A stretch of 64,000 bases of DNA from Phytoseiulus persimilis. Taxonomy: Eukaryota > Arthropoda > Arachnida > Mesostigmata > Phytoseiidae. The notes under the pieces are model-generated. The model searched no databases and was not told where the DNA came from. It worked only from the letters and a program-made list of their open reading frames with translations. Position 1 is the first letter of the stretch. Each line of letters opens with the position of its first letter. The DNA is taken from the NCBI GenBank assembly GCA_037576195.1, contig CM075102.1, forward strand, positions 31,678,745 to 31,742,744, in the 5' to 3' direction. The position numbers and the translations under genes were made by a program. Below are positions 13,401 to 25,200 of this stretch, piece by piece.

Positions 13401-16400
13401 GGTTTCTGGCGCCGTAGCCAGCGAGTGATTGTTTCGAGGTGGCAGCAACCTTAGGCGCTTGTTTCCATCGAAAGTTCCCTGTCTCCTCTCGCTCGCCGCC
13501 GCCGCCGCCACCAACTACGCACCGGGAGTGTTTAACTATTTGGTCTGGGAACGAACGACGAAGAAAGAGTCCGGAGATTCGCGGCGGAAGTTCGTCAGAA
13601 TAAACACTGGCGTCCTCGTTCCTGTCGAATGCCGGTTAGGAGATTCCTGATCTCGCAGACGACCCATAAGCCGAACTTCGCCAGCGGAAGAGAGCGGACT
13701 GAGCGTTTGAGACCTCTTGCCCCGAATGTCCTGCGTCTTGAGGCCGAGAACGTCGCCTCTGTTGAAACCGACTTCGGTAATGACCGAGAAGTTTGGAAAC
13801 AACCTGACGACAATGTTCTATTCTCGATTGAGCGCCGGGACGATCATCTCCTTCTTGTTCCTGGCTCGAGGGTGGAAACGTCACACCAAGAGCATATACG
13901 TTTACGTCGACAAGATTGTATTGAGTTTCGTGGCGGATAATAACGACGTCCGAATGGTGGCGGAAAGCGCTGCGGAATGATCGAGCCCTCTCGGGAATAT
14001 TCAACGAAAATTCACTCCCTTCGAGCGTAGTTTCGAAGCTTGGACTCTATCGAACTTCTTAGATATCTACCCGGGAACGGAAACAGGAACCGAAATTCCT
14101 GCAGCGAAATCGGAAAGACGTTCTGGGTAGAACGGTGAGAGAAATCCTCATGGGTACTACAGCCGTAAGGTGCTCGAGATCAGCCCGATAAGGAGAGATT
14201 GCGAGCCCGAGAATTCAGGTGGCTTCCGCTGAGAACGATCGGAGCGAGCGCCAGCCACGCATCGGAGCCATCGATTGGTGCGGAACGGAACTGTCCTTGA
14301 CGCTGGAGTATCAGGGAATTGAGTCCGCTGGACGATCGACTCTCGAGACCGGATGACATGCGTTCCATCCCTGAATTCATGCTGAGATCGCGATCCTCGC
14401 TCCAAATGCTGAGTCGCTCTGGTTGATGTATTGCTTCCAACGAAGAACTTCCCTCAGGAACCCCAGGAGTAATATTTCTCCCTGAGAGAGTTTCGACCAG
14501 TTTTCAGGTGCGCTGTCCGACATGAAAGATGCGTGGGAGTCTTAGCAACGAACTCCTCACTCGCAGCTGACGAGTCTTCGTTCTTAATCCTATTATTCCA
14601 TGGATCTCGCGATGAAGATTTTCCAAGATTCCGGAGGAACGATTCTCCGCCCGCAGTTCGTTCTGAAGCGATTCTCGAAGGGGGCGAGGGGTTGCCCATT
14701 AGAGAGAAAGCAGTTACAGCGGAGATCATGCTCCCTGCGGACAGTTCTCGTGGCCGAGTGTGAAGCGAGGCAGGAAAGGAGAACGATGCCGTTCGAATGA
14801 GTGCACGAACAGATAAACGCCGAGTGTTAAATTGGAGTTTACTCGAGAAATAATCAGGACAATAGGATGGACAGGTACAAACGTTTGCTTCGAGCAGTTC
14901 CCGTCAGTCTAATTCAATCTGCCGCGGAAGAAGAGGAGTCCGAGAAATTCATGCCGACAGCCACATTCGCTCGCATCGATGACAGGCAGCAGCATCTGAC
15001 CAGTTCTCAGACAGCGGACAGATCAGATCACCGTTCTCATCAGCGGAATCGGGGCCTACTGAGCCACTGGTCGATTCGCGGGAGGGATCTCGAACCACTC
15101 TTCTCCTGAACCCCTCCAACTGCCGAAGTTGGATCCTGATTTGGGCAATCAGTTGAGGGCGGGGACGACGGAGGATCAACGTAACGGCGGTTGCTGCGAT
15201 CACAGCTCAATGAGGAACCTGGAGCTTGTTAGATGACTGCTGTTGGAAATGAGCCTGGCCTTGAACTACTGGGCCAGCTCAGAGTTCACGGGCTATAACT
15301 TCAAGCTCTTCGAGGTAAAACTCAGCTCGGAAGCCGCGACAGTTCAATTCTGGTGTTTCCAGTTGATTTGTGAGCTGAGCGATGGCGGAACTCTGCGCAG
15401 CCCCTTGAGTGCGGCTCATGCCTTCAAGTAGTCGACCTTGAGTTGTCGAAGTGCGTTCGCCGAAGAATTTTGATTACCTAATAACTTCTCGGACCTAATC
15501 CTTGCTTCTTTGCAGCGATGACTGCGACGGCCTGACATCCAGCCTTGAACTATAAAACCAGGCCGTCTTGTCCGGACTGAGCCTGCAGATTCCGAACAGA
15601 CCCTCGGATCCGTTCGACCAGCCGACCTAAGAGCCACGTTTCCGCGCCGATCGACTCCAGACAGCGCACATCGATTGACCTGTTTCAGCATAGACAACCT
15701 CGCGAAGGATGTATACCAGCCGCCGTTTTTTCCGCAGCAGGCCTCGATCGAATCGCCCGTTGCAGTAAATGATGAAGAGGGCGTACGGAATGCGTGCTGG
15801 CTCCCAAACCTCTGAGCCGGGCGGCAGCCCGAAACTCTGTTCGGGCTTCGGAGCAAGGACAATCTCTAAATAGAAAATTTCTTCTCTCGGTCAACTTGGA
15901 ATGGATGATGGCCGCTAATTTGCAACAGGAGTGAGAATCGAATTTGGAGCGCCAAGAGTCGAGGTCACCACCCTCGCCGAGGTAAGACGTTACGGATCGA
16001 TCTTGATCGAGCGACCCGTGCCCTTGGAGTGGGCTTTCTGCAGTGTCCAAGTTCTGCTGATCCCATCCTCGAATACTGAGTCGCGTGTTTTGCAACATCG
16101 TGTCTCGGACACGCTCCAGGAACCAACCTTAGAACAGTTTGGATGAGATGAACTCTCCGTCGGTGCGGCTATCCGTGACGATGCCGGGCAGCGCAAGAAT
16201 GTTAGTGCGGGAATTGGCAAACACATGTTTCTCGGCGACCTGCTTCGAAAATTCGCTCGACGTCGCACACTTGCGAGCGGCATAGTCCCGGAGGGATGGA
16301 ACCGCGTCACGGCAACGTCATTCGCATACAAATCTTCATACGCTCTAGCGGGTCAAAAACTCTCAATATTTAGATAGTAGTTCCGGGCGAGGAAAAAGTT

Positions 16401-16487
16401 GAGAGCGTCACCGGATCTTTCGACGCGGAAGAGATGCCAATAACGATCGTTAGGAGAGCCTCGCAATGGAGTGAATGCTATCTCAGA

Positions 16488-16550
16488 CCTAGCGAGTCGC
16501 GGTGGAACCGCTCCCAATGCTGTTGGCGAGAGACGTTGGTTCGATCCTGC
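16488..16550 (+). mobile_element. tRNA-like SINE head (candidate)
   Basis: The segment looks like the head of a tRNA-derived SINE. A box-A-like stretch, TAGCGAGTCGCGG at 16490-16502, is followed about 35 bases later by a good B box, GGTTCGATCC at 16538-16547, with a short CCAA/TTGG hairpin between them where an anticodon arm would be. The T stem does not pair and no acceptor stem closes it, so it is not a functional tRNA gene. Other copies in the genome would be needed to establish it as a repeat family. Confidence 0.35.
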
Positions 16551-18949
16551 AACAATCATTCAGTACGATTCAATGTTTCAAGCACGTCGAAAGTCCGGAC
16601 GTGAGCCGTCGAAGTGACTCAAGAACCACAGAGTCCTTGCTCCCCAATCCAGCTCGATCTATATCCCCTCTAGACCTGATGATTAGAGCCTGGGAGTTAA
16701 GGTGGTTTTTCGAAATCATTTACCCATCGCAGCGGATGAATCTCCGGCGTTTGGTGGAATAATTTCGAAATATCACTCATGCTCTTAAGCACCACTGACA
16801 ACAACCGTAAGGAACCCCTGAGCTCGTGACGCCAGTCAAGAGCTCGATCGGAACGGAATTTGACGCGGAAGCACACTGGATTATGACCGTGTCTTATATC
16901 GTGGATTTTTTTCTCCGAGTCGAGAGCCTCATCGTGATCGACCTCGGGTCGGACGTCCCCAATTCGAAGAGTTTTTTCTTTCAATAATATTCGAACTCTC
17001 AGAAGAACTACGGATAATTTCCTCCGCAGCCGCAACCAGGCGGATATCCACTGTCCATCCGAGGAAGCTTCACCGAAACTTGATGGTAGTAGGGCGAAAT
17101 AATGATCCGTCTCCTTACGGCCGATAGCGCGCGTTGGAACCAGTACACGGCCGATACTAATATTGGAACGTCACACGACCGGTACAAAGTCTGAATCGAT
17201 CGGTTGAAGAATCGGCTCAGTGACAGAAAGAAATAGGAGACCGGTGTCTACTGAAAACCACAGAGTCAGTGAACCCTGAACCCTCTTTGCGAACATTTCC
17301 ACGCACCGTTTCGGATACTCGAAATGACTCAATATTTTTTTACGATGGGCCCACGCGGAGACCTCGATGTCTTTCCATCTATAAAGTGTTAGGCGTGTGA
17401 TGACCGTCACATGAGCAACTCGTAGTTTGCGGCCCTCGATCCCTGAAACTCGCAACTGCGCATCGGAAGGAGGCAGAGGGAAGGGCTTGCTGCGAAAGCG
17501 GAATCGCGGAGCAGGATAGCGTGCCTCCAAGTCTCAAGCTCGGTTTCGGACGTATTCTGAGACAAGCTCTTATCCGTCTCACCAACAAAGACTTTTCCGG
17601 AGTCTGACGGAAGTTTAATGCAATCGAAGCCTCCCTCGACGACGACGACTCCTCATCTCCGAAGGAATATTACGGAAAATGAAGTGAAGGAAACTCTGCC
17701 GCTCCGTTCCCGCACCCTACGTCATCATTCAGCGAGCCATGAGGAAATTTCTCGGAGAGAAAGTTCCGCGATCGTAACTTCCGCGTTTGAACTCGCTTTG
17801 ATGAGCTCCGGGAGGACTGGCTTCCCAGTTTCACTTATGAATCACTCCGACGATCTAATGCGCATCGGCATGTTCGCACAACGAGGAGAACCGTGGTTTG
17901 CGCTGCGATTGTGCGTGCGCATCACCTTCAGCGAGTGGAAACCGACATTCATGCGGAGGGTAGGAACTTCAGCCCCGTAGCCGATTCTGAAAGCTGGTGG
18001 ATGGCGACAGCTCGAATTGCTGCGTTATACACTCGGATCGGAGTGCAGCAAGGCGATGGAAATTTCACGCGGTATGGAGAATGCCTGTCGCTGAAGGTAG
18101 CGGTAGTGGTAGTAGAGGCCGCCGCCGCAACAAACGAATGACCTCGACCAAGAAACCCGTTTGTTGATATACAACTCTTGCGTCATTCGGTCTCTCTTGC
18201 TCAAACGCCCGGATGAAGTCCTCCGACGTTTGGTGTCGTCCTAGATAACTTCAGCGGATTCAGCGGACAGCGTCTTTTCAATGATATCTTCGCAGTTCCG
18301 AGTCCTCGTGCTCGCTGCGCTTGGCTTCTGAAAAATAACACTCTAGAGCTTCCGATGCTCCGCTCCGTCGGAACAGTGTAACATTAGAGTTTGCGATGAC
18401 TCGGCAGGGTCTCTCGGCTTCGGCGGATCGAGACGACCGCCGTGACCGTACTCCGGAAGGTCTTTTATGGCCACTTCCAACCGGACGGTCAGCCACGTGT
18501 CAAACAGACAGAAACCTCAGCTGTGGTGCGTCTGGAATAAATCCCTGCCGTTTTGACTGTCGTTGGATGGCTACCACGGACCACGGAACGAGCTGATAGA
18601 ATCATCCCGCCGGTGTCATCGAGCGCGAGGCGGCGTGTGACTGTGAGTATGACGACGACGACGGGAGAAAGTGGACCGACCGGCGTTTGACCACAAATAC
18701 GCCAACAACAGAAACACGCAAATCAGCATCGGTTACACGGTGGCGTTCGTCTCGTCCCAGACAGCGCCACAACAACCACCTCCTTCCCTCCCAGCGAAAG
18801 CGGTTGGCGGTACTGTTGGTCAGTCGCCGCCAATACGGTTTCCACCAGCGTTTGCAGCAGCATCTCCGCTGGAGACTCTCCAAACCGGCAACGGGTGGTT
18901 ACCGGCGGCCTCTGACTGACGCTTGCCAGGATGGTTGGCTCGGCGCACT

Positions 18950-19330
18950 GACCATGCGGTCCGCCAGCCTCGTCGATCGGCCGGTCGGTTTGCAGATTCA
19001 CATGGACGGACGACGGGCTGGCGGAGAGACGGGCCGAGGCCTACAGGCATTCCACCATCGAGCGTGCAGGCGGGCGGGTAGGCAGCCGATGCATGGATAG
19101 ACGGACGAGCCGAAATACGAACAGACAAAGCAGAGCCGCACTGCGTCCTTGAGAACGCTTACGCCGGCCGGCCGGTCAGGCCGCCAGCGGGCTTGCCGGT
19201 CAGCCATCCATCCAGTCAAGACAGCCCGGCAGCCGACTGTCTGCCTTGCTGACTGCGCGCTCTAGCTGCGTTCTTTCTACTTCCAGAGCATCCCTGCTGC
19301 CTGCCTGCCGGCTTCACTATCTGCCAATCC
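18950..19330. repeat. GC-rich low-complexity stretch
   Basis: This stretch is rich in repeated short words such as CCGGCC, GGTCGG, GGCGGG and CTGCCTGC, with interspersed CATCCATCC. The open frames over it on both strands are a by-product of its composition. I see no gene in it. Confidence 0.5.
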
Positions 19331-21838
19331 ATCCGTCCCGAGGCTCCTGACTAACTGCGAGCTCGTGAAACTCTGGAGAACTATGCGAAGGCGATGTAGG
19401 AATCGCATGCTGAAGGAAAACGCCGGATCCACATTGCCTGGCAAAGCGTGGCAAAAATCAAATCCGGTTCTCCAACCTTCGCTCTCATCAGACACCGGAG
19501 ACCAATTCAGGTTAGATCTCCCATCTCTTTTTCCCGAGAATTTTCGGCCGCAGACACGACCGGACTCGCGGATGTCTCAGTGCTTGACGGTGGGGGAACG
19601 ATGGAGGAAGTTGTCCACAGGCTTGAACGAATCGCTCAACATCCTCGTCCATCCAACAACCAGCACGATCGTTCAAAGTCGAACCATCGGCGAAGTCGAT
19701 CCGCCGGCCTTCCCTCCTATTTTCTGATGATCATCTCGCCGCGACTCGCACGATGGGTTCGACTCCGGATACTTTATGAGTTCTGGTTTGCTTCGGAGCG
19801 CGGATGAGATCGGTCCGAGAATCGATCTCTCCAATCGACAGGTTACAAAAGCTGTTCGAGAGGCCAGGAACAAATCGTTCGATTTCGACCGGGAGCGAGG
19901 GCGGTTTGCGTCGCAGACTTCTCATGAATACTGAGGTCTTCAGGGGATTACGATTCCAAGGATTGGTTACTTCCGCGTAGAATTGGAAACGGCGCAGCGC
20001 AAACGGACCCAAAGACATTAACATCTTTCCCTCCGAAGATCCCTCGAAGGGCCCTCCCTGCCCGCTCCAGCTCTATCCGGAAAACTCTATCGACGCTGCT
20101 AGAAAGGGGCTTAGTAGAAGCTTTTTGTGAAATACTCTTCCAATCGGAGCGAAAGAGGCCCTCTTAGAGGCTACTGGTACTAATGCAGGGATCGCAATCC
20201 GATGACTACGGGCTCGTCTTCTGAAAAGAGGGGGCTCGCGACGATGAGCGCGGAACGAGGGCCCAGCATTCAAGTCATGGACCTGACCCCGCTCGCTGGC
20301 CGGGTGGCATAAACCAACACTGGGTGCCACGCTAAGCTAGCAATTGCGGGACAGAAATCTTTCTTATGTGGTAAAAAGAGGATTTAATTTATATCAGAAT
20401 TGAATCTGAACCATCTTAAGACCCAAGCCCACCGCCCGCAATGGGATTTGCGAGGCGATAGAGAGTGTTGCTGAAGCAATACTTTATGTGATTCCGGTGC
20501 ACTCCTGAGGGCTGGCTGAGAGGTTCAGCCGAGAAACGAAAAAAAAAAAAAATGCATGGACCTGAGAAACGATACGAATGGAATTGAAGAATTGTTCAGA
20601 GTCACCGCGGATAGCTGTGCATCGCGCCGAGTCGCTCCGCCCGGCGGGAGCTCCAAGAGAGGAAAATCGTTCCCTTTGCGCTTCCCTCGAGATCGCACGT
20701 GAGAAACTCAGGTCGCTTTCCTCAATCAGCGGTCAGTCGAGATGATAGCGATCTCTCCTATCAGCGAGTTGTGAGCTGGCACTCTAGAAAAGGCACTCTA
20801 AATAGAGGGGAAAGTAAAACCGCTCCTGCAGCAGATCCAATTAGATCCCCGCACTATTTTCTCCGTGCGAAGCTAGAGAAAACTTTACACTGTGAACTCC
20901 GCTCGAATTCGAGCGTAATCCCGTCTGGAATGTTCCTCGAGTCATTCACGTCCTAAGCTGCTGTCGCTGTGCCGGCATCGGCATGAACACTACTTTTATT
21001 TTCGCAATCGTACGCTGTCGATTGCTTGCACCGGAAACCTAGCAGACGACGGAAATTAGCGGCCGGAACATTCCTCCGCCGAGCAAGCAGCAAGGGACCG
21101 CCGAAGAGACCAATGTCCACGGGAGGTGGTCAGAGTCTCCAAAGCGATGCTCGCAGTCTCTCAAGATTCGAGGACGAAAGCGGAACGGCCTGCTGAGCTA
21201 GCATCGAGATCATCCTCATGGCTTGGGCTGTCGAACGAGTATCTGGTCCGGTAAGGTGAGGTTTGCTTGGATTTGTCCATCTAGTGTGGATACCGTGCTC
21301 TGACAGTGGAGGGTCAACTTTCGCGCCGAACTTCGAACCCTCTCTCCCTCGAAAACTGAGAGGCTTCGGACGTTGTCTTGGTGACTCTAGCCTAGACTCC
21401 GGCCAACCGACAGCAGCAGCAGACGACCGAACTGCCGAGAAGAAAGAGATCCAGACGAAACTGGAAACGAAACCTCCGACCACCACCGCAGACTCGAGAC
21501 AACGTTTGTTCGCTGCTCCACCGGACGTGAGCACTACCGGCCGGTTCAACGAGTCCGTCTGGCACACGACCGAGCCGGCGCCGTAGGAGACAAAATAAGA
21601 CATCTTAGAACAATCGTTGATCCTGGCTCCATTTTTTCCCTCAAGCGAATTTTCTGGGCTCCCCTATCGATTCATCGGGTTTCGAAGTCCGCGGTCATCG
21701 CAGATCCGAGAACCCACCGAGAGCAGCTGACGAATACGGGGAGATCGGAGTGTCAAACGGTACACACCCACATGCGGCTACTCCTTGGAGGAGAGGTCTA
21801 CTGGCGAGATCTCTCACCAGACGGAGGAGAAAACTTAC

Positions 21839-22222
21839 CTTCCATCCCGCAGAGCTATTGGAGTCTCCTTTGTCCTTAAAATACGACACGTTTTGAACCA
21901 TCCAGTCGTAGATTTGCGATAACGTGAGCCGTTTATCAGGTGCGGAGGTGATGGCCTGCGTGATTAGGTCAGCATAGCTCATATTTCCCCACGCGTTACG
22001 CCGCGATGAGTTTTTCTTTGGTGGCATGTTACCCCCCTGGGGAGGGGTGCTCCCCCCGGCCGCCTGCTCTAGGAGACTGTCATTCTTGTCGAGTTCCATC
22101 TCATCTTTCTCGACGTAGTTCTCCGGACGAGGAAGCGGCCAGGTGTTTGAACGAGCTCTCTGCTGGGGCTCGAACGCGGCCCCGAGAGCCGCGTTGAGAT
22201 TTATGTCGCTGATTTGGTCCAT
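21839..22222 (-). CDS. foxo: FOXO transcription factor, first coding exon (partial gene)
   Basis: This exon encodes the first 128 residues of a FOXO forkhead factor, the nuclear effector that insulin/PI3K/Akt signalling excludes from the nucleus. Around residues 22-27 is RARSNT, the conserved N-terminal Akt site (RxRxxT, Thr27), followed by WPLPRPE as in FOXO proteins. From about residue 71 ([17 protein letters not shown]) the forkhead domain begins and runs through [12 protein letters not shown] to [10 protein letters not shown]. The exon stops there at AAG/GTAAG, which is the conserved FOXO intron position inside the forkhead domain; the next exon should begin with NSIRHNLS. The ATG at 22222 is the first ATG in this frame. 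The frame is open for at least 110 bases upstream without an ATG, so 5' untranslated sequence or an upstream exon is possible. The remainder, including recognition helix, nuclear localisation signal and transactivation domain, was not found in the window. Confidence 0.93.
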
Positions 22223-25200
22223 GGTTGAAGACTGGAGTCTACTGATTGAGTGGAAGATTTCGTGGAAAATCTGTGCTTCGCGTCGCTCTCCTGCTGCCGC
22301 TGGTGCAGGTGCTGCCGTCGTCGTCGCGCGCACGGACGTACGTTCGGAGTATCACAGGGTTAATGCCCAATAACGAGCGCCAACAATACAAAACGTTCGG
22401 TCGAAAAGACTGGATGCTTATCTCGGAGCAGTCGGCAAACCCGCTCCAAGTCGGTCGAGTTTGGTCCTTCAGGCTCGGATCGATAGATCGGTACCACTTC
22501 GGTGAGCTCGTCCCTCACCGCGTAATAAATCGGTCATGGAATTCCCTCCTCGATACTCTTTGTCCTTGTCGTCTATCCCTCCCTGCTCGACGTTCTTCTA
22601 TCCTCTTCTCCTAGGCCGTAGCTCACAACCACATCATATGCTGCTGCTGCTGCTGCCGCTCTCGCCACTGGCAACAATCGGAAGCATCATCGAAGACGTC
22701 GTTGGTCCCAAGAGCAACACGATTTCCAACATCCCTCGGCGGACGAAACTCCTCAGTGTTCGTAGTGGAGCACAGCACCGTTCATAATGGTTCACTTCAC
22801 AAGGCACAGTCAACCGTCCGCGAGTTCGCCAGTCGGTGTTGCGAGCGGGTTGCCGCTGCAGTCCCTCAGTGGGTCCCTCGGTCGCGTGTCCCTTTCCTCT
22901 GCAGCGTTTGTCCCTTCGAACGAGAGCGTGTAACAAGTGGTTGTTTCCCAGTGAGCCTGAAGCGCGCGCGATGACCTGTTACTCGCTCTGTCGGCGGCGG
23001 CGGCGCCACTTCTCCACACTGATCGACAGAGGCTCAGATCGGCGAACTCTGGTCGATGGTAGGCACGATCACTCACCCAGTCGGTCGGAGGACGATCAGC
23101 GCTGCGGAGGTCGCGATTCGATTCTGCGTTCGGCTTGTCCGAAAACTCTTGCGAATACACACCAGCTGAACAGTTGTGCACTGGGAGTCGGCTTTACGAG
23201 CTCCCCACACTTTGCCCACTCGAGCAGAGGCTAACTCGGTTCTGTTGGCGCACTAGTTCTTCCGGGGCGGGTTTCGGAGCTACTGCTGCTGCTGCGAGCT
23301 ACAGACAGATATTTCGTCGGTTCTGTCAGTCTAATCGTCGATGGAGAATAACCGAACGAGGTGGATGGACGGATGGAAGAGATGATAGTGAAAGGCCCGG
23401 CGCTGCTTGGCTGGCTAGCTAGCTAGCGGGCGAGCGAACGTTCTCCCGGCCTGATACGATCGAGCTAATGCACAGACAGAGAGAAGAGAAATGAGCCACC
23501 ATCACCACGGACACTACCACCAGCTCCACGGCAGCAGCGCTGCTCGCACACTCACACAGCGAATCAGAGGCAACCGCCTCGGCGGCGGTAGCGGCGGCCC
23601 CAGCGGCCGCGGTAGCAGCCGACGTCGGGCCAGCCAGCCAGACGACACGGCAAGCACGCCACTCTCACCGCGCGGCTTGCATCGCTTGCCGCGAGAAAGT
23701 TGCGTCGGCCGTGCGGCTGGCGGCCGGTGGCGTTGCAGGCGGGCAATATTCTTGTTCCGAACTCTCACCTCGACTTGTTGCGAGTCAAGTGCTGTCGCTG
23801 AGTTGGAGGTGTAGCTAGCTGGAGACGACTACTGAAACATCTCCTCTGTACCTACCTCCGTCCTGAAAAGCGGCCGCTAAGCAGCGCGCACTTTCTCCCG
23901 GTTCGGATCCGCAGAAGTCCTCAGATAGTCCTTCATGTCGACAACGAGGGGAGCCAACGAAATCGGCCCTCGGAACCGTTTCGTAGCCCGATTCATGGCA
24001 GCGTGAACGACGTTCGTTATCGAGTGTGAGGTCGCGTCAGACAAGAGATGCGAGTGAACGACGTCCACCGATCAACTTTTGATACTACTTAAGGGAGCAA
24101 CCTCAGCTGAACTCCGGCATATGGAATGGGAGCGGAGGGGGGATGGAAGCGAAAACGATGAGCTGACACAACCGAACTCCGATATTTGAGGAGTGATATT
24201 CTCTGAGACATCACTTCACTGTTGGCTGTGAAGCCTCACCCAATGTTTTTTTCCGGGAGAACCTCCGAAATTCGTGAAAGTTCCCTAATGGAACCCATGC
24301 CAAATCGACGCGGGGCTTGCAATCGAACCTCTCACGAAATGTCATACGTACTCTCAAACTTTGTTCCGTTCACCGAGCAGCTGCGACGCGCCTTCAGAAA
24401 CTGCGAGATCTCCACGCGCTGCGGCTGGATGACATGAATTGAGTGTTTGTGCACGACCGACATGGTCTGTACAGATGCCTATTTTTTATTTGAAAAGATT
24501 TTCACGATGCAACAGGACTCAGGGAATGGGAATTCCAGGATTTGCTCCTCCGCGGCCCCAGGGGAGCACCCCATCAGCCACAAGGATTTCCTGCGAGTCG
24601 TTGACCGGAATCTCGATTCAAACTCAAATGACGCGGATGGGGTTGCCTATTTAGGAGCGATATTACGTTATATTCACACACCGTCCGTCCGAACGTGCCG
24701 ACTTCCAGGTGGGACGTCTTGCCAGCAACAATAATCTTTAATCCAGTCGGTGCGATTCTTGATCCGAGTCGAGGCTGGCGGAGTATGCGCCATGCGAGCG
24801 TCGATCTGCGTCGTGAGATTTTCCGGTCCATCAAGAAAGTGGAGAAGGGAATAACCAGACTGAGAGATTCGGAAAGCGAGTCACTCGGTGTTGTCTGATC
24901 TACCTAACCCGTTGCTTCTCCTTCATGCACCAATAGGGGAGACGTACTAGGCAGGGTTCAGACAGTTGAGAAGATTGTTTCAGTGACGATTCGCGATGTA
25001 TTGAGCGTTTCCAGATCAACTCCAAACCAGCTTTTCTCAGCCTTCCTACCCTCCCCGACTCAAGGATGCTATCCGTTCTGGAAACGAGCGATTGCTAGTA
25101 TTTTCCTCGAATGCGACTCGCAAGATTCCGAGCTCAGGAGTTCTCCTTAGGTGCTTCCAGCGTATAACTACTTCATCTGGCCTCCGGTTGTTCCTCTCAT

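Larger units (their letters stand above)
1..21838. other. Gene-empty stretch, probably FOXO intron
   Basis: I see no coding exon in this 21.8 kb. The open frames present are short, lie in several frames on both strands, and resemble no protein I recognise. The stretch lies directly downstream of the FOXO first coding exon (minus strand), which ends in a clean splice donor. The exon that should follow, beginning with the second half of the forkhead domain, was not recognised here. The simplest reading is therefore that this is intron sequence and that the rest of FOXO lies to the left of the window. Long introns at this point are usual in FOXO genes of other animals. A few repeat-like fragments are listed separately. 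Confidence 0.6.

Noticed and set aside
19750..19775. Possible tRNA B box (GGTTCGACTCC)
   Set aside because: A perfect B-box match alone; stem bases do not pair and no A box is seen upstream. Probably chance or a SINE scrap.
22222..22333. Upstream extension of FOXO beginning at 22333
   Set aside because: The codon there is GTG, not ATG; the first ATG in frame is at 22222, which aligns with the N-terminus of other FOXO proteins.
22143..22373. Plus-strand open frame across the FOXO exon
   Set aside because: Antisense shadow of a clearly coding minus-strand exon.
23491..23814. His/Gly/Arg-rich open frame near 23.5 kb
   Set aside because: Composition follows CGG and CAC simple sequence; no domain and an equally open antisense frame.
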